Part shown: positions 18,512-26,589 of the stretch, in pieces
Numbering within the stretch: position 1 is the stretch's first letter
How the letters are laid out: every line of letters begins with the position of its first letter
Source: Streptomyces sp. ISL-36
GTDB lineage: Bacteria > Actinomycetota > Actinomycetes > Streptomycetales > Streptomycetaceae
DNA: 38,318 bases
Direction: 5' to 3'
NCBI RefSeq assembly: GCF_018614205.1
Contig: NZ_JAGGOS010000006.1
Coordinates: 1 to 38,318, forward strand
Program-made: the position numbers and the translations under genes
The notes under the pieces: generated by a model
Told to the model about the DNA's origin: nothing
The model's database searches: none
The model's input: only the letters and a program-made list of their open reading frames with translations

Positions 18512-19804
18512 GTGACCAACACCCCCAGTGCCCCTGACGACACGTCTCCGGTGGAGATATCCGCCCCTGTCACGGCCGCCGAGCTGCCGACACTCCGGCG
18601 CCGGATCCAGGCCGTGCTGATCGCCAGCCAGATCCTCGGCGGGCTCGGTATCGCGATCGGCGTCGCCCTCGCCGCCGTGCTGGCCAAGGACGTGAGCGGG
18701 ACGGAGGCGCTGTCGGGTCTCGCCTCGACGGCCTCGGTGGCCGGGCCCGCGCTGCTCGCCATGCCGCTGGCCTCGCTGATGGGCACCCGCGGGCGGCGGC
18801 CCGGTCTCGTGCTCGCCTATCTGGTCGGCGCGCTGGGCGCCGGAGTGGTCGTCCTCGGGGCGGTCGTGGACAACTTCCCGCTGCTCCTCGTGGGCCTGGT
18901 CGGCTTCGGCGCGGGCTCCTCGGCCAATCTCGCGGCCCGGTTCGCGGCGGCGGACCTGGCGGCACCGGACCGCCGCGGCCGAGCCATCTCGACCGTGGTG
19001 TGGGCGACGACGATCGGTGCGGTCCTCGGACCGAACGTCGCCGCTCCGGCCGGGGAGAGCGTGGCAGGCCTCGGGATCCCGGCGGCGGCCGGGCCGTTCG
19101 TGTGGGCCGCGGGTGTCTTCGTGGTCGCCGCGGTCATGGTGGCGGTGCTCCTGCGCCCCGATCCGCTGCTGACGGCGCGGGCCCTGGCCGGCCCGGAGGC
19201 GAGCGAGGAGGCGGACAGCCGCTCGCTGCGGGCCGGGATGCGGGCGGTGCGGGCGTCCTCGCGCGCCCGCCTCGCCCTGGTCACGGTCGCCGTCTCGCAC
19301 ACCGCGATGGTCTCGATCATGTCGATGACTCCGGTGGCCCTGAGCCATCACGGGGCGGGGATCCAGCTCATCGGCCTGGTGATCAGCGGGCACATCGCGG
19401 GCATGTACGCGTTCTCGCCGGTGATGGGCTGGCTCTCGGACCGGCTCGGCCGGCTGTCGGTGATCGGCCTGGCGGTGGGGCTCCTCTCGGTCGCGGCGCT
19501 CCTCGCGGGCACGGCGGGTCCGAGCCATGCCCAGACCGCCGCCGGCCTGTTCGTCCTGGGTCTGGGCTGGTCGGCGGGGCTGGTCTCGGGCTCGGCCCTG
19601 CTGACGGACTCGGTCCCGCAGGCGGCACGGGCGGCCGTGCAGGGCCTGTCGGACTTCATCATGAACACGGCGGCCGGTGTCGGCGGGCTCGCGGCGGGGC
19701 TGATCGTCGCCCAGGCGGGCTACGGCTGGCTGAACCTGGTGGGCGCGTGTCTGCTGGTGCCGATGGCGGCACTGGCGGTACGGGGCGTGGTGCGGCGCGC
19801 CTGA
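18512..19804 (+). CDS. MFS transporter (drug-efflux type)
   Basis: 430 aa, GTG start at 18512; CAGACT seven nt upstream is a possible leaderless -10. The N-terminus is a soluble 30-residue stretch, then twelve membrane segments. Loop 2-3 reads LASLMGTRGRRPGLVLAY, a variant of the MFS GxLaDrxGRR motif; loop 8-9 reads PVMGWLSDRLGRLSVIG, the second copy. Gly-rich helix 5 (TTIGAVLGPNVAAP) resembles the antiporter motif C (GxxxGPxxGG), which points to export. Neither the substrate nor a regulator is indicated by neighbours. It ends 24 nt from the convergent propeller gene. Confidence 0.87.
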   Translation: MTNTPSAPDDTSPVEISAPVTAAELPTLRRRIQAVLIASQILGGLGIAIGVALAAVLAKDVSGTEALSGLASTASVAGPALLAMPLASLMGTRGRRPGLVLAYLVGALGAGVVVLGAVVDNFPLLLVGLVGFGAGSSANLAARFAAADLAAPDRRGRAISTVVWATTIGAVLGPNVAAPAGESVAGLGIPAAAGPFVWAAGVFVVAAVMVAVLLRPDPLLTARALAGPEASEEADSRSLRAGMRAVRASSRARLALVTVAVSHTAMVSIMSMTPVALSHHGAGIQLIGLVISGHIAGMYAFSPVMGWLSDRLGRLSVIGLAVGLLSVAALLAGTAGPSHAQTAAGLFVLGLGWSAGLVSGSALLTDSVPQAARAAVQGLSDFIMNTAAGVGGLAAGLIVAQAGYGWLNLVGACLLVPMAALAVRGVVRRA

Positions 19805-19828
19805 CGGGCCCTTCGGCGGGACCGTCCC

Positions 19829-20815
19829 TCAGCGCGGGAGCGCCGGGGACGTGGCATCGGACACCAGGAGCCGCGGGGCGCCCGTGCCGTCGGCCGGCAC
19901 GGACCACACGGCGCCCTCGTGCGCGTAGGCGAGGGTGCGGTCGTCCGTCCAGGCCGCCTGGTCGTCGATGCTCCGTTCCTCGGCGACGGCGTGTTCGCGC
20001 AGGGTGCGCAGGTCGAGGACGTACAGGCGCCAGGGGGCCTTCGGATCGTCGGAGATCTTCTTCTTGAAGGCGATCCGGGTGTTGTCCGGCGACAGGGACG
20101 GGCATTCGACGTTCTCCCTCAGGGCCCGGGCCGACCACCTCCCCATGTCCCCCTCCACCAGGTAGGTCCGGCCCTTCGTCGCGACGGTGGCGTAGAAGCG
20201 GTTGTCGTCGCGGGCGAAGGTGACGCCCCAGTAGTTGATGTCGGAGGCGTGATACCGGCGGCCGTGGAGGGTGAGCGGGATCTGCTCCATGTTCTTCACG
20301 AGATAGCCGGTGCGCAGATCGAGGATCGACGTCCTGGTCGAGAAGGCGGAGGTCGCGTACGAGTCGCCCGTCGCGAACATGGTCCAGGAGAGCATCCGGC
20401 CGGAGGCGGAGACCCGGGCCCGGTTGGGGATGCCGGGCAGGGCGATCCGGCGCAGCTCGCGCAGTCGCCGGTCGAGCACGATCGCGTAGGAGCGGGTCGG
20501 CACACCCGGCCGTCGTTGCAGGCAGAGGGCGGTGGGCCCGGAGACGTGGAAGCGGTCGCAGCGGGGGCCCCCGACCGCGCGCGGTGCCCGCGCGTCCGGG
20601 TCCTGGCGGCCGATGCGGCCGGCCGCGGTGTCGCGGAAGAAGAGGCCGCCCGCGGGTCCTTCGAGGGTGAGGGCGGGGCCTCCCGTGGCGTCGGCGGGTG
20701 GGGCGGCGCGGTCGGCGGCCTTCAGCGTGTAGGCGGTGGCTCCGCCGCCGAGCAGGACGACGGCGAGGACCAGCCCCCACAGTCGCGTACGGGTGAGGCG
20801 GCCGAGGCCGGTCAT
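19829..20815 (-). CDS. Membrane-anchored TolB-like beta-propeller protein
   Basis: 328 aa, ATG at 20813-20815, overlapping the stop of the upstream MFS gene by 4 nt (ATGA), which implies translational coupling. The N-terminal membrane segment (LTRTRLWGLVLAVVLLGGGATAY) acts as an uncleaved anchor or signal. The rest has repeated blades of the TolB/WD40-like type: RARVSASGRMLSWTMF, NRFYATVATKGRTYLVEGD, CPSLSPDNTRIAFKKK, WRLYVLDLRTLREHAVAEERSIDDQAAWTDDRTLAYAH and AVWSVPADGTGAPRLLV. These propellers bind ligands or partner proteins outside the membrane. It is the last gene of the metallophosphatase-MFS-propeller operon; a substrate or partner is not evident. Confidence 0.83.
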   Translation of the reverse strand: MTGLGRLTRTRLWGLVLAVVLLGGGATAYTLKAADRAAPPADATGGPALTLEGPAGGLFFRDTAAGRIGRQDPDARAPRAVGGPRCDRFHVSGPTALCLQRRPGVPTRSYAIVLDRRLRELRRIALPGIPNRARVSASGRMLSWTMFATGDSYATSAFSTRTSILDLRTGYLVKNMEQIPLTLHGRRYHASDINYWGVTFARDDNRFYATVATKGRTYLVEGDMGRWSARALRENVECPSLSPDNTRIAFKKKISDDPKAPWRLYVLDLRTLREHAVAEERSIDDQAAWTDDRTLAYAHEGAVWSVPADGTGAPRLLVSDATSPALPR

Positions 20816-22158
20816 GTCGAGGTCCTTTCGGCGGACGGGGGCCCCTCGGAGGGCGCCGGGCTTTCGGCGGGCGGGGGGCGCTGGGAGCCAGGGCCCCTCC
20901 CGGCGGACGGGGGCCCTTCCAAGGACGGGGTATCGGGAAGCAGGTACCGGGCGGCCGCGAGCGCCGCCGCCAGCCCGGTGAGAGCGAGGAGGAGCGCGGT
21001 GGACGGCCCCCACACCGTCCAGGCCGCCCCGAACCCGGTCGCCGCGAGCAGCCGGGCCAGGGCCTGGACGGTCTGGACGAGGGCGAGCCCGCTCGCCCGC
21101 CGCCCGGCCGGCAGCAGGGGGCCGGTCAGCGCCATCAGGACCCCGTCGGTGGTGGCGTAGAAGACCCCGAGGAGGCCGAGGACGAGGCCCAGCACGAGCA
21201 GGTCGGGGCCGGGGGCGAGGAGCAGGCCGTACGCGAGGAGGAGCGCCCCGTGCCCGTACAGGAAGGGCCGGCGGCGCCCGATGCGGTCGGCGAGCCGGCC
21301 GGCCGGGACGGCGAGCAGCAGATAGCCCGCCGCGGCGCCCAGCGGCAGGAACGGGAACCAGGTGACGGCCAGATCCAGACGCCGCTGGAGCAGCAGGTAC
21401 ACGAACGCGTCCCCGACGGTGACGGCGCCGAGCAGCGCGGTGGCGCCGAGGATCCGCCGGTAGGGGGCGCAGCGCAGGGGAGCGAGCAGCGCGGCCGCCT
21501 TCGGCCGCGCGGTACGGTCCACGCCGCCGTCCGCCGGCCCGCCCGGCACCAGCACGGCGAGGAGCAGCACACCGAGCACCCCGACGCAGAAGCTGACGAC
21601 GAACACCGCGTCGTACGCGTCCGCCGTCGCCCACAGCAGGGCGAACGCGGCCAGGGGGCCGAGCAGGGCGCCGGTGGTGTCCATCGCCCGGTGGACACCG
21701 AAGGCTCGGCCCAGGTCCTGCGGCGGGGTGCTGAGCGTGATCAGCGCGTCGCGCGGGGCGGTGCGGATGCCCTTGCCGAGCCGGTCGCCGGCGAGCGCCG
21801 CCGCGATCCAGCCGGTGGCTCCGCCCGCGAGGAGCAGGCCGATCCGCGAGCACGCGGACAGGGCGTAGCCGAGCCCGGCGACGCGTTTGTGACGGCCGCC
21901 CCGGTCCGCAGCGTGACCGCCGAGAAGCCGTACGAGCGCGGTGGCGCCGTTGAAGAGCCCGTCCAGGAAGCCGAACTGGAGCGGGGAGAGGCCGAGTCCG
22001 AGGACGAGGTAGAGGGGCAGGACGGCCGTCACCATCTCCGAGGAGATGTCGGTGACGAGGCTGACCGTGCCGAGCGCGAGGACGGTGCCGGAGACGCGCC
22101 GCCGGACCCCTGCGCGGGGCGGCGGCGCGTCCGGGCGACCGGTGGTCGCCAGGTACAT
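20812..22158 (-). CDS. MFS transporter
   Basis: 448 aa, ATG at 22156-22158, sharing one base with the metallophosphatase stop (TGATG). There are about twelve membrane helices. The first-half loop motif is HAADRGGRHKRVAGLGY, the second-half one AGRLADRIGRRRPFLY. The start LALGTVSLVTDISSEMVTAVLPLYL and the segment DRLGKGIRTAPRDALI are typical of a subgroup annotated in many bacteria near secreted hydrolases. The last 40 residues are a Pro/Ser/Gly tail (GPPSAGRGPGSQ and similar) encoded by repeated GGACGGGGGCCC-like DNA (20829-20925), probably an expanded low-complexity region. In the operon it may carry a product of the phosphatase, but that is inferred from position only. Confidence 0.88.
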   Translation of the reverse strand: MYLATTGRPDAPPPRAGVRRRVSGTVLALGTVSLVTDISSEMVTAVLPLYLVLGLGLSPLQFGFLDGLFNGATALVRLLGGHAADRGGRHKRVAGLGYALSACSRIGLLLAGGATGWIAAALAGDRLGKGIRTAPRDALITLSTPPQDLGRAFGVHRAMDTTGALLGPLAAFALLWATADAYDAVFVVSFCVGVLGVLLLAVLVPGGPADGGVDRTARPKAAALLAPLRCAPYRRILGATALLGAVTVGDAFVYLLLQRRLDLAVTWFPFLPLGAAAGYLLLAVPAGRLADRIGRRRPFLYGHGALLLAYGLLLAPGPDLLVLGLVLGLLGVFYATTDGVLMALTGPLLPAGRRASGLALVQTVQALARLLAATGFGAAWTVWGPSTALLLALTGLAAALAAARYLLPDTPSLEGPPSAGRGPGSQRPPPAESPAPSEGPPSAERTST

Positions 22159-23501
22159 CAGTGGCAGGTGTAAGTCGGGCCGGAGTCCTTGACCTGGCCG
22201 TCGGTGCCGACGTACTGCCAGGTGTACGTCGTGTCGGTGAAGTCCAGCTTCAGCACGCCGTAGGGCCCGCTGATCCGCTTCTGGCTGTTGGGCTGGACGG
22301 TCTCGATCGGGTAGGGCTCCGCGCCGCCCATGCCGCCGACGATCTCCACGATGCCGTCGGCGGTCGCCCGTCCCGACGGGTCCTGCGGCGCGAACCGCTC
22401 GTAGTGGTGGTCGTGCCCGTTGAGCACCAGGTCGGCCTTGGCGCCGTAGAGGATCTGCCAGACGGGCTTGGAGACGGGATCGTTGCCGTGGCCGCCGGAG
22501 GAGTACAGCGGGTGGTGGAAGTGGGCGGCGACGCAGCGCTTGGTGTTGCGGGCGAGGTCGTCCTTGAGCCACTGGATCTGGGCGGGGTCGTCGAAGGAGT
22601 TGGAGTCGAGGGCGACGAAGTGCCAGTTGCCCTCGTCATAGCTGTAGTAGGGCTTGCCCTGGGGGTAGGCGATGGCACCGAAGTAGGACTTGTAGCCGGC
22701 GAGCGAGCCGGCCGGGTCGTATGTCTCGTGGTTGCCGGGCACGGGACGCGTCTTGGCCTTGAAGACGCCCCAGGTCTTGTCGTAATAGGCGCGGAAGTCG
22801 GAGAGCAGGGCGTCGTCGTACTGGTTGTCGCCCATCGTCAGATAGAACTTCGGGTTGATCCGCTGCGCCAGTGCCGCGGTCTTGGGGTGGGCGCACGAGC
22901 TGCTGGAGGCCGTGCACTGGGCGGCGATGTCGCCGGCCGCGACGACGGTGAACGCTCCGGTGGGCGGGGGTCCGCCGTCCAGCGTGCCGTAGACCTCTAC
23001 TTCGTAGAGGGAGTAGCCGTACGACGTACCACGGGCGGTGCCGTAGACGCGCAGATGGCGGCCCTTGCCGGTGAGTCCGGTCCAGTCGTCGGTGCCCCCG
23101 TTGCCCGCCGTCTCGGTGGCGAGCGGGGTCCAGGTGGCGCCGTCGGCGGAGATCTCCACGCGGTAGGCCTTGGCGTAGGCGGCCTCCCAGGAGAGGCGTA
23201 CGCGCGAGACGGTGGCGGTGGCGCCGAGGTCGACCCGGATCCACTGCGGGTCGGAGCCCTCGGCGCTGGCCCAGCGGGTGGCCGGGTCGCCGTCGAAGGC
23301 CTTGCCCGGACCGAAGGTGGAGTCCTCGACGGACGAGGAGGTGGCGGGCTTGCCCCCGGATATCAGCGGGTCGACGGCGGCTCCGGCGCGTCCCGGGTAG
23401 GCGAGCAGGAGGCCACCGACGAGCAGGAGTACGGCGGCGAGGACGAGCGACGGGGTGAGGGGGAGGGTGCGGCGTGGTGGGGCGGAGGCGTACAGGCGCA
23501 T
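22158..23501 (-). CDS. Secreted metallophosphatase with F5/8 type C (discoidin) domain
   Basis: 447 aa. The ATG at 23499-23501 (GGGAG upstream) gives a signal peptide (PPRRTLPLTPSLVLAAVLLLVGGLLLAYPGRAGA, cleaved near 42). Residues about 45-175 form a discoidin domain (GKPATSSSVEDSTFGPGKAFDGDPATRWAS, WIRVDLGATATVSRVRLSWEAAYAKAYRVEIS), usually a carbohydrate or surface binder. Residues about 185-430 form a calcineurin-like phosphoesterase with all five metal blocks: AAGDIA, MGDNQYDD, PGNHE, AHFHHPLY and NGHDHHYER. It resembles purple-acid-phosphatase-like or alkaline secreted enzymes that release phosphate outside the cell. It is the first gene of a three-gene coupled operon. A ROK-type palindrome lies about 200 nt upstream (23703-23717). 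Confidence 0.93.
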   Translation of the reverse strand: MRLYASAPPRRTLPLTPSLVLAAVLLLVGGLLLAYPGRAGAAVDPLISGGKPATSSSVEDSTFGPGKAFDGDPATRWASAEGSDPQWIRVDLGATATVSRVRLSWEAAYAKAYRVEISADGATWTPLATETAGNGGTDDWTGLTGKGRHLRVYGTARGTSYGYSLYEVEVYGTLDGGPPPTGAFTVVAAGDIAAQCTASSSSCAHPKTAALAQRINPKFYLTMGDNQYDDALLSDFRAYYDKTWGVFKAKTRPVPGNHETYDPAGSLAGYKSYFGAIAYPQGKPYYSYDEGNWHFVALDSNSFDDPAQIQWLKDDLARNTKRCVAAHFHHPLYSSGGHGNDPVSKPVWQILYGAKADLVLNGHDHHYERFAPQDPSGRATADGIVEIVGGMGGAEPYPIETVQPNSQKRISGPYGVLKLDFTDTTYTWQYVGTDGQVKDSGPTYTCH

Positions 23502-23702
23502 ACCTGGGCTCCCTGGCCTGAGGGGTCGGCGAGAGCTGGACACCGGTGCGGAGCACCGCGCCCCTGCCCCTGGGACATCCGCGCGGGGGCACGGAACGGG
23601 GGCAGGGGGCGGTACACGGCGGCCGGGTCAGAGCTCTCGCTGAGCGCGTCACGCCCACGGGATCGGGCGCCGCGCCAAGCCGCTGCCCGGGAGGATAGCT
23701 GA

Positions 23703-23717
23703 TAGGAAACCTTCCTA
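23703..23717. promoter_or_regulatory. Palindromic operator, ROK/CsnR-like
   Basis: TAGGAAACCTTCCTA has 6-bp perfect arms and a 3-nt centre. The shape resembles the TTAGGAAA-TTTCCTAA sites bound by ROK-family repressors (CsnR and relatives) in Streptomyces. It is the only AT-rich palindrome in the 249-nt gap between the cupin and metallophosphatase genes, so it probably controls the metallophosphatase operon. Confidence 0.5.
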
Positions 23718-23750
23718 CCAGACCTCCCGCCGCCCTCCGCGCCCTCGGTT

Positions 23751-24107
23751 TCAGAGGCTGATGTGGTACGCCTTGCGCAGCGTCTCGTGGACGGTCCAGG
23801 TGGTCCGGTCGCCCTCGCGCAGCACGCAGGCGTCCCCCGGCCCGACCTCCAGCGTGGCGCCACCCTCGATCGCCACGGTGGCACGGCCGCTGACGACGAC
23901 GAAGAGTTCGTCGGCCTCGGTGTCGGTCACGACTCCGGGGGTGATCTGCCAGATGCCGCGCACCTGCTTGCCGTCGGCGGACTCCCAGAGGACCTCGCCG
24001 GTCACCTCGGGCGCGCCCGAGACGATCTGCGCGGGGTCGAGCGGCTCGGGCCGCAGCTCCGCGTCGGGGATGTGGACGGCGAAGGAGGGATGATCGAGTG
24101 TCGTCAT
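23751..24107 (-). CDS. Small cupin-fold protein
   Basis: 118 aa, ATG at 24105-24107. A single cupin barrel: GIWQITPGVVTDTEADELFVVVSGRATVAIEGG is motif 1, with a DTEADE variant in place of the usual HxH, then LEVGPGDACVLREGDRTTWTVHE is motif 2. The ending KAYHISL is common in the (S)-ureidoglycine aminohydrolase/DUF861-like cupin group (EutQ-like), which often has few metal-binding histidines. The function is unknown; it may bind a small molecule. It stands alone on the minus strand upstream of the metallophosphatase operon, with 249 nt between them. Confidence 0.85.
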   Translation of the reverse strand: MTTLDHPSFAVHIPDAELRPEPLDPAQIVSGAPEVTGEVLWESADGKQVRGIWQITPGVVTDTEADELFVVVSGRATVAIEGGATLEVGPGDACVLREGDRTTWTVHETLRKAYHISL

Positions 24108-24156
24108 GGGCGGTGACTGTAGCCCCCTGTTTCGCGACGGTCGCACCCCAGTCGGC

Positions 24157-24240
24157 CTACATCAGGTCGTGGTCGACCGCTCGGCCGTCGTAGAAGTGAC
24201 GAATGGACACCTCGGCCCCCTCGGGGGCGGAATCGCTCAT
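24157..24240 (-). CDS. Possible 27-aa small protein
   Basis: ATG at 24238-24240, ending AEVSIRHFYDGRAVDHDLM. This is the only candidate coding signal in the 347-nt gap 24108-24454 between the cupin and C39-like genes, apart from the AGGAGAG ribosome site of the latter. The C-terminal sequence reads like a real peptide rather than GC-driven noise (Phe, Tyr, Asp, His, Met), and it lies 49 nt upstream of the cupin start on the same strand. There is no clear ribosome site. Frame openness is weak evidence at this length. Confidence 0.28.
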   Translation of the reverse strand: MSDSAPEGAEVSIRHFYDGRAVDHDLM

Positions 24241-24454
24241 ACGCGTACGCCGTCCAGCACGGTTCCAGGCCGCCCGGCGGCCGAAAGCCGGTCCGTCGGC
24301 GCGTGGTGCCGACCGATGTCCCCGCTGGTCGCGGGCGGCGCCTTTGGTGCGCCCAATGTTGGTCCGGGGGAATGCGCCGAGCCCCCTGTCGAGCATGGCG
24401 TGTGCGCGTCAAACTCCCCCTGAATCCCTCCCCCACCTCCGACAGGAGAGTGCG

Positions 24455-25282
24455 ATGCCAGCGTCAGCGTTCCTCCCCCGCACCATCGCCCTGACCGCCG
24501 CCACGCTGCTCGCGGCCACCGCGGCCGTCCCCGCGGCCGTCGCCGCCGAGCCGGTCACCCCCGGCGCCTCCTACAAGGCCACGCACGACACCCTCGGTCC
24601 CCAGCGCCTGACCCCGGCCCAGCAGAGACTGAGCGCCGCCAAGCAGACCGAGGCGGCGAGAGCCTACGACAGACCGACCACCCGGGCCGCACTCGCGGGC
24701 TACAAGCTCTCCGGCGGCCTCCACCAGTCGCAGAGGACCTCCTACTGGTGCGGCCCCGCCGCCCTCGTGATCACCCAGTCCGCCCACGACGAGATCGCGG
24801 GCCGGTCGCAGCAGGACGCCGCGACCCTCCTGAAGACGACCAGCAACGGCACCGCCTGGTACGGCATCAACATCAACGTGCCCAACCCGACCGGCTACCC
24901 GATGGCCGACGCCCTCAACTACCGCCTGCCCGGCGCCGGTTACATCCCCAAGGCGCTGCCCTACACGCCGACCGCCACCGACAAGGCGAACTTCAAGCAG
25001 CACATCACCCACGACACCGACAACGACTACGCCATCGCGGGCAACGCCTGGGAGGTACCCGGCGGTCCCCACCTCGTCGGTCACCCCAACATCGAGATAT
25101 TCCACTGGGTCTCGATCGACGGCTACAACACCGACACCGCCGCCGGCCAGGTCAACTACCTCGACCCCGTGGGCGGCGTGAGCACGAGCGTGATCTCCTG
25201 GGCGGGCTCCGTACCGAAGTCGGCGCATATCTCGTCCGACACCATCACCACCATCATGGGCGGCCGTGGGTACGTCTGGTAG
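24455..25282 (+). CDS. Secreted C39-like cysteine peptidase
   Basis: 275 aa, ATG at 24455 with AGGAGAG upstream. Signal peptide with cleavage near AVAAE (about 31). Residues about 85-265 form a papain-like C39_2 domain: RTSYWCGPAALVITQSA with catalytic Cys99, IEIFHWVSIDGYN with His217, and YLDPVGG with Asp237. QSQRTSYWCG supplies the oxyanion-hole Gln (Q91 or Q93). Known C39 peptidases cut double-glycine leaders of bacteriocins, but the stand-alone secreted form is widespread in Streptomyces with unknown substrates. It overlaps the next gene by 17 nt, so the two are coupled. Confidence 0.87.
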   Translation: MPASAFLPRTIALTAATLLAATAAVPAAVAAEPVTPGASYKATHDTLGPQRLTPAQQRLSAAKQTEAARAYDRPTTRAALAGYKLSGGLHQSQRTSYWCGPAALVITQSAHDEIAGRSQQDAATLLKTTSNGTAWYGININVPNPTGYPMADALNYRLPGAGYIPKALPYTPTATDKANFKQHITHDTDNDYAIAGNAWEVPGGPHLVGHPNIEIFHWVSIDGYNTDTAAGQVNYLDPVGGVSTSVISWAGSVPKSAHISSDTITTIMGGRGYVW

Positions 25283-26546
25283 GGCCCGCCGGCACGGCTC
25301 CGGCTCCCCCGTGATCCTGCTGCTGACGGGCGCCCTGCTGGCAGGGTGCTCGTCGACGGGGTCCGCCCCGGAGCCGACCGTCGATCCGACGTCCCCTTCG
25401 AGCTCCGCTTCGACGCCCGCGTCGAGGTCCGCCGTGCCGACCGCCCGGCCCTCGGCCGCGCCGAGCACCCTCGCCGCCGCCTGTGAGGTGCGGCTGCCCG
25501 CCGCCTGGCGCTCCGCGCTCGACAAGGGCGCGTTGCGGACGCCGGCCGACGAACGGCCGGTCCTCACGGACACCGGCCCCGGCTGGACCGCCGTCCAGCT
25601 CACCGGCGCGGGGCACCGGCGCGCCGCCCTGGTGCTCGGGGGCGGCGCCCCGCGCACCCTGCTCACCCTCGCGGACCCCGTCGAGCACCAGCTGCTCGCC
25701 GCCGACTTCGACGGCCGGCGGTGGGCCGCGTTCGCCGTCCTGGAGGGGCGGACCCTCGACAGCCCATGGAGCCTGTACGTCTGGGACGCCACGACCGGGA
25801 GGGCCGAGCGCCTGGCCCGGGCCGTCCTCCCCGGCCCGCTGCCCCAGCCCGTCGTCCGCGCCGGAACGGTCCACTGGGCCCAGGGCGTCGGTGGCGGAAA
25901 GGCCACCGTGTACGCGGCCCCGGCCGCGGGCGGTGCCCCGCGCGCCCTGCACACCGGCGTGCTGGACGCGCCGTTCGCCGCCGGCGACCTGCTGGTCTGG
26001 CGCGAGTCGACGGGCTCCGGAACACGGCTGACCGCGATCTCCCTCACGGGCGGGGGGCCGAACCGGGGAGAAGGCACGGGCGAGAGAGCGCGGGAGGACA
26101 CGAGGGAGGACACGGCGGGGAGGGCGGCACCCGTCGCGCTGCCCGCTCCCCTGGCCGCGCTCCGGGACATCCGGTCCGTCGTCTCCGACGGGACGACCTG
26201 GGCGTGGGTGGCGGGCGAGGCCGAGCCCCGGCTGATGGTGTGGCGGAAGGGGGACGCGCGGCCGACCGCCGCCGTGACCACGTCCCCGGCGGTGGACGGC
26301 ATGGACCAGCTCCGGATCAGCGGCCGTCTCGTCACCTGGCGCACCCCGGAGACGTCCTATGCGCTGGACCTCGGCTCGGGCTCGTATGCGCGGATCACGC
26401 CGGCGTACGGATACGCGCAGGCCAGGGGCGGTGCACTGGCCGTCGCGTACAGCGTGGGAAATGCCAAGACGTCAGGCTCCCGACCGGTGATCCAGGTCGT
26501 CGACGCCGACCGGCTGCCGGGTCTCTCCGCCTGTGGCAGAAGGTAG
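25266..26546 (+). CDS. Lipoprotein with predicted beta-propeller
   Basis: 426 aa from the GTG at 25266, which lies inside the end of the protease gene. It gives a basic n-region (GRARRHGSG), a hydrophobic core and a lipobox (LLAGC, Cys28). A Ser/Pro/Thr-rich spacer (30-70) lifts the domain from the membrane. The rest shows propeller-like repeats (WSLYVWDATTGRAERL, GTVHWAQGVGGGKATVYAAPAAGGAPRAL, GDLLVWRESTGSGTRLTAISL, GTTWAWVAGEAEPRLMVW, GRLVTWRTPETSYALDL). A Glu/Arg/Thr insert at about 258-282 (GEGTGERAREDTREDT) looks like expanded low-complexity sequence. It may help or anchor the secreted protease translated with it; that is inference. Confidence 0.8.
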   Translation: MGTSGRARRHGSGSPVILLLTGALLAGCSSTGSAPEPTVDPTSPSSSASTPASRSAVPTARPSAAPSTLAAACEVRLPAAWRSALDKGALRTPADERPVLTDTGPGWTAVQLTGAGHRRAALVLGGGAPRTLLTLADPVEHQLLAADFDGRRWAAFAVLEGRTLDSPWSLYVWDATTGRAERLARAVLPGPLPQPVVRAGTVHWAQGVGGGKATVYAAPAAGGAPRALHTGVLDAPFAAGDLLVWRESTGSGTRLTAISLTGGGPNRGEGTGERAREDTREDTAGRAAPVALPAPLAALRDIRSVVSDGTTWAWVAGEAEPRLMVWRKGDARPTAAVTTSPAVDGMDQLRISGRLVTWRTPETSYALDLGSGSYARITPAYGYAQARGGALAVAYSVGNAKTSGSRPVIQVVDADRLPGLSACGRR

Positions 26547-26589
26547 CCACCGAGGTTTGGGCGGCTCCCCGTCGCGCCAGAGATGGGAC

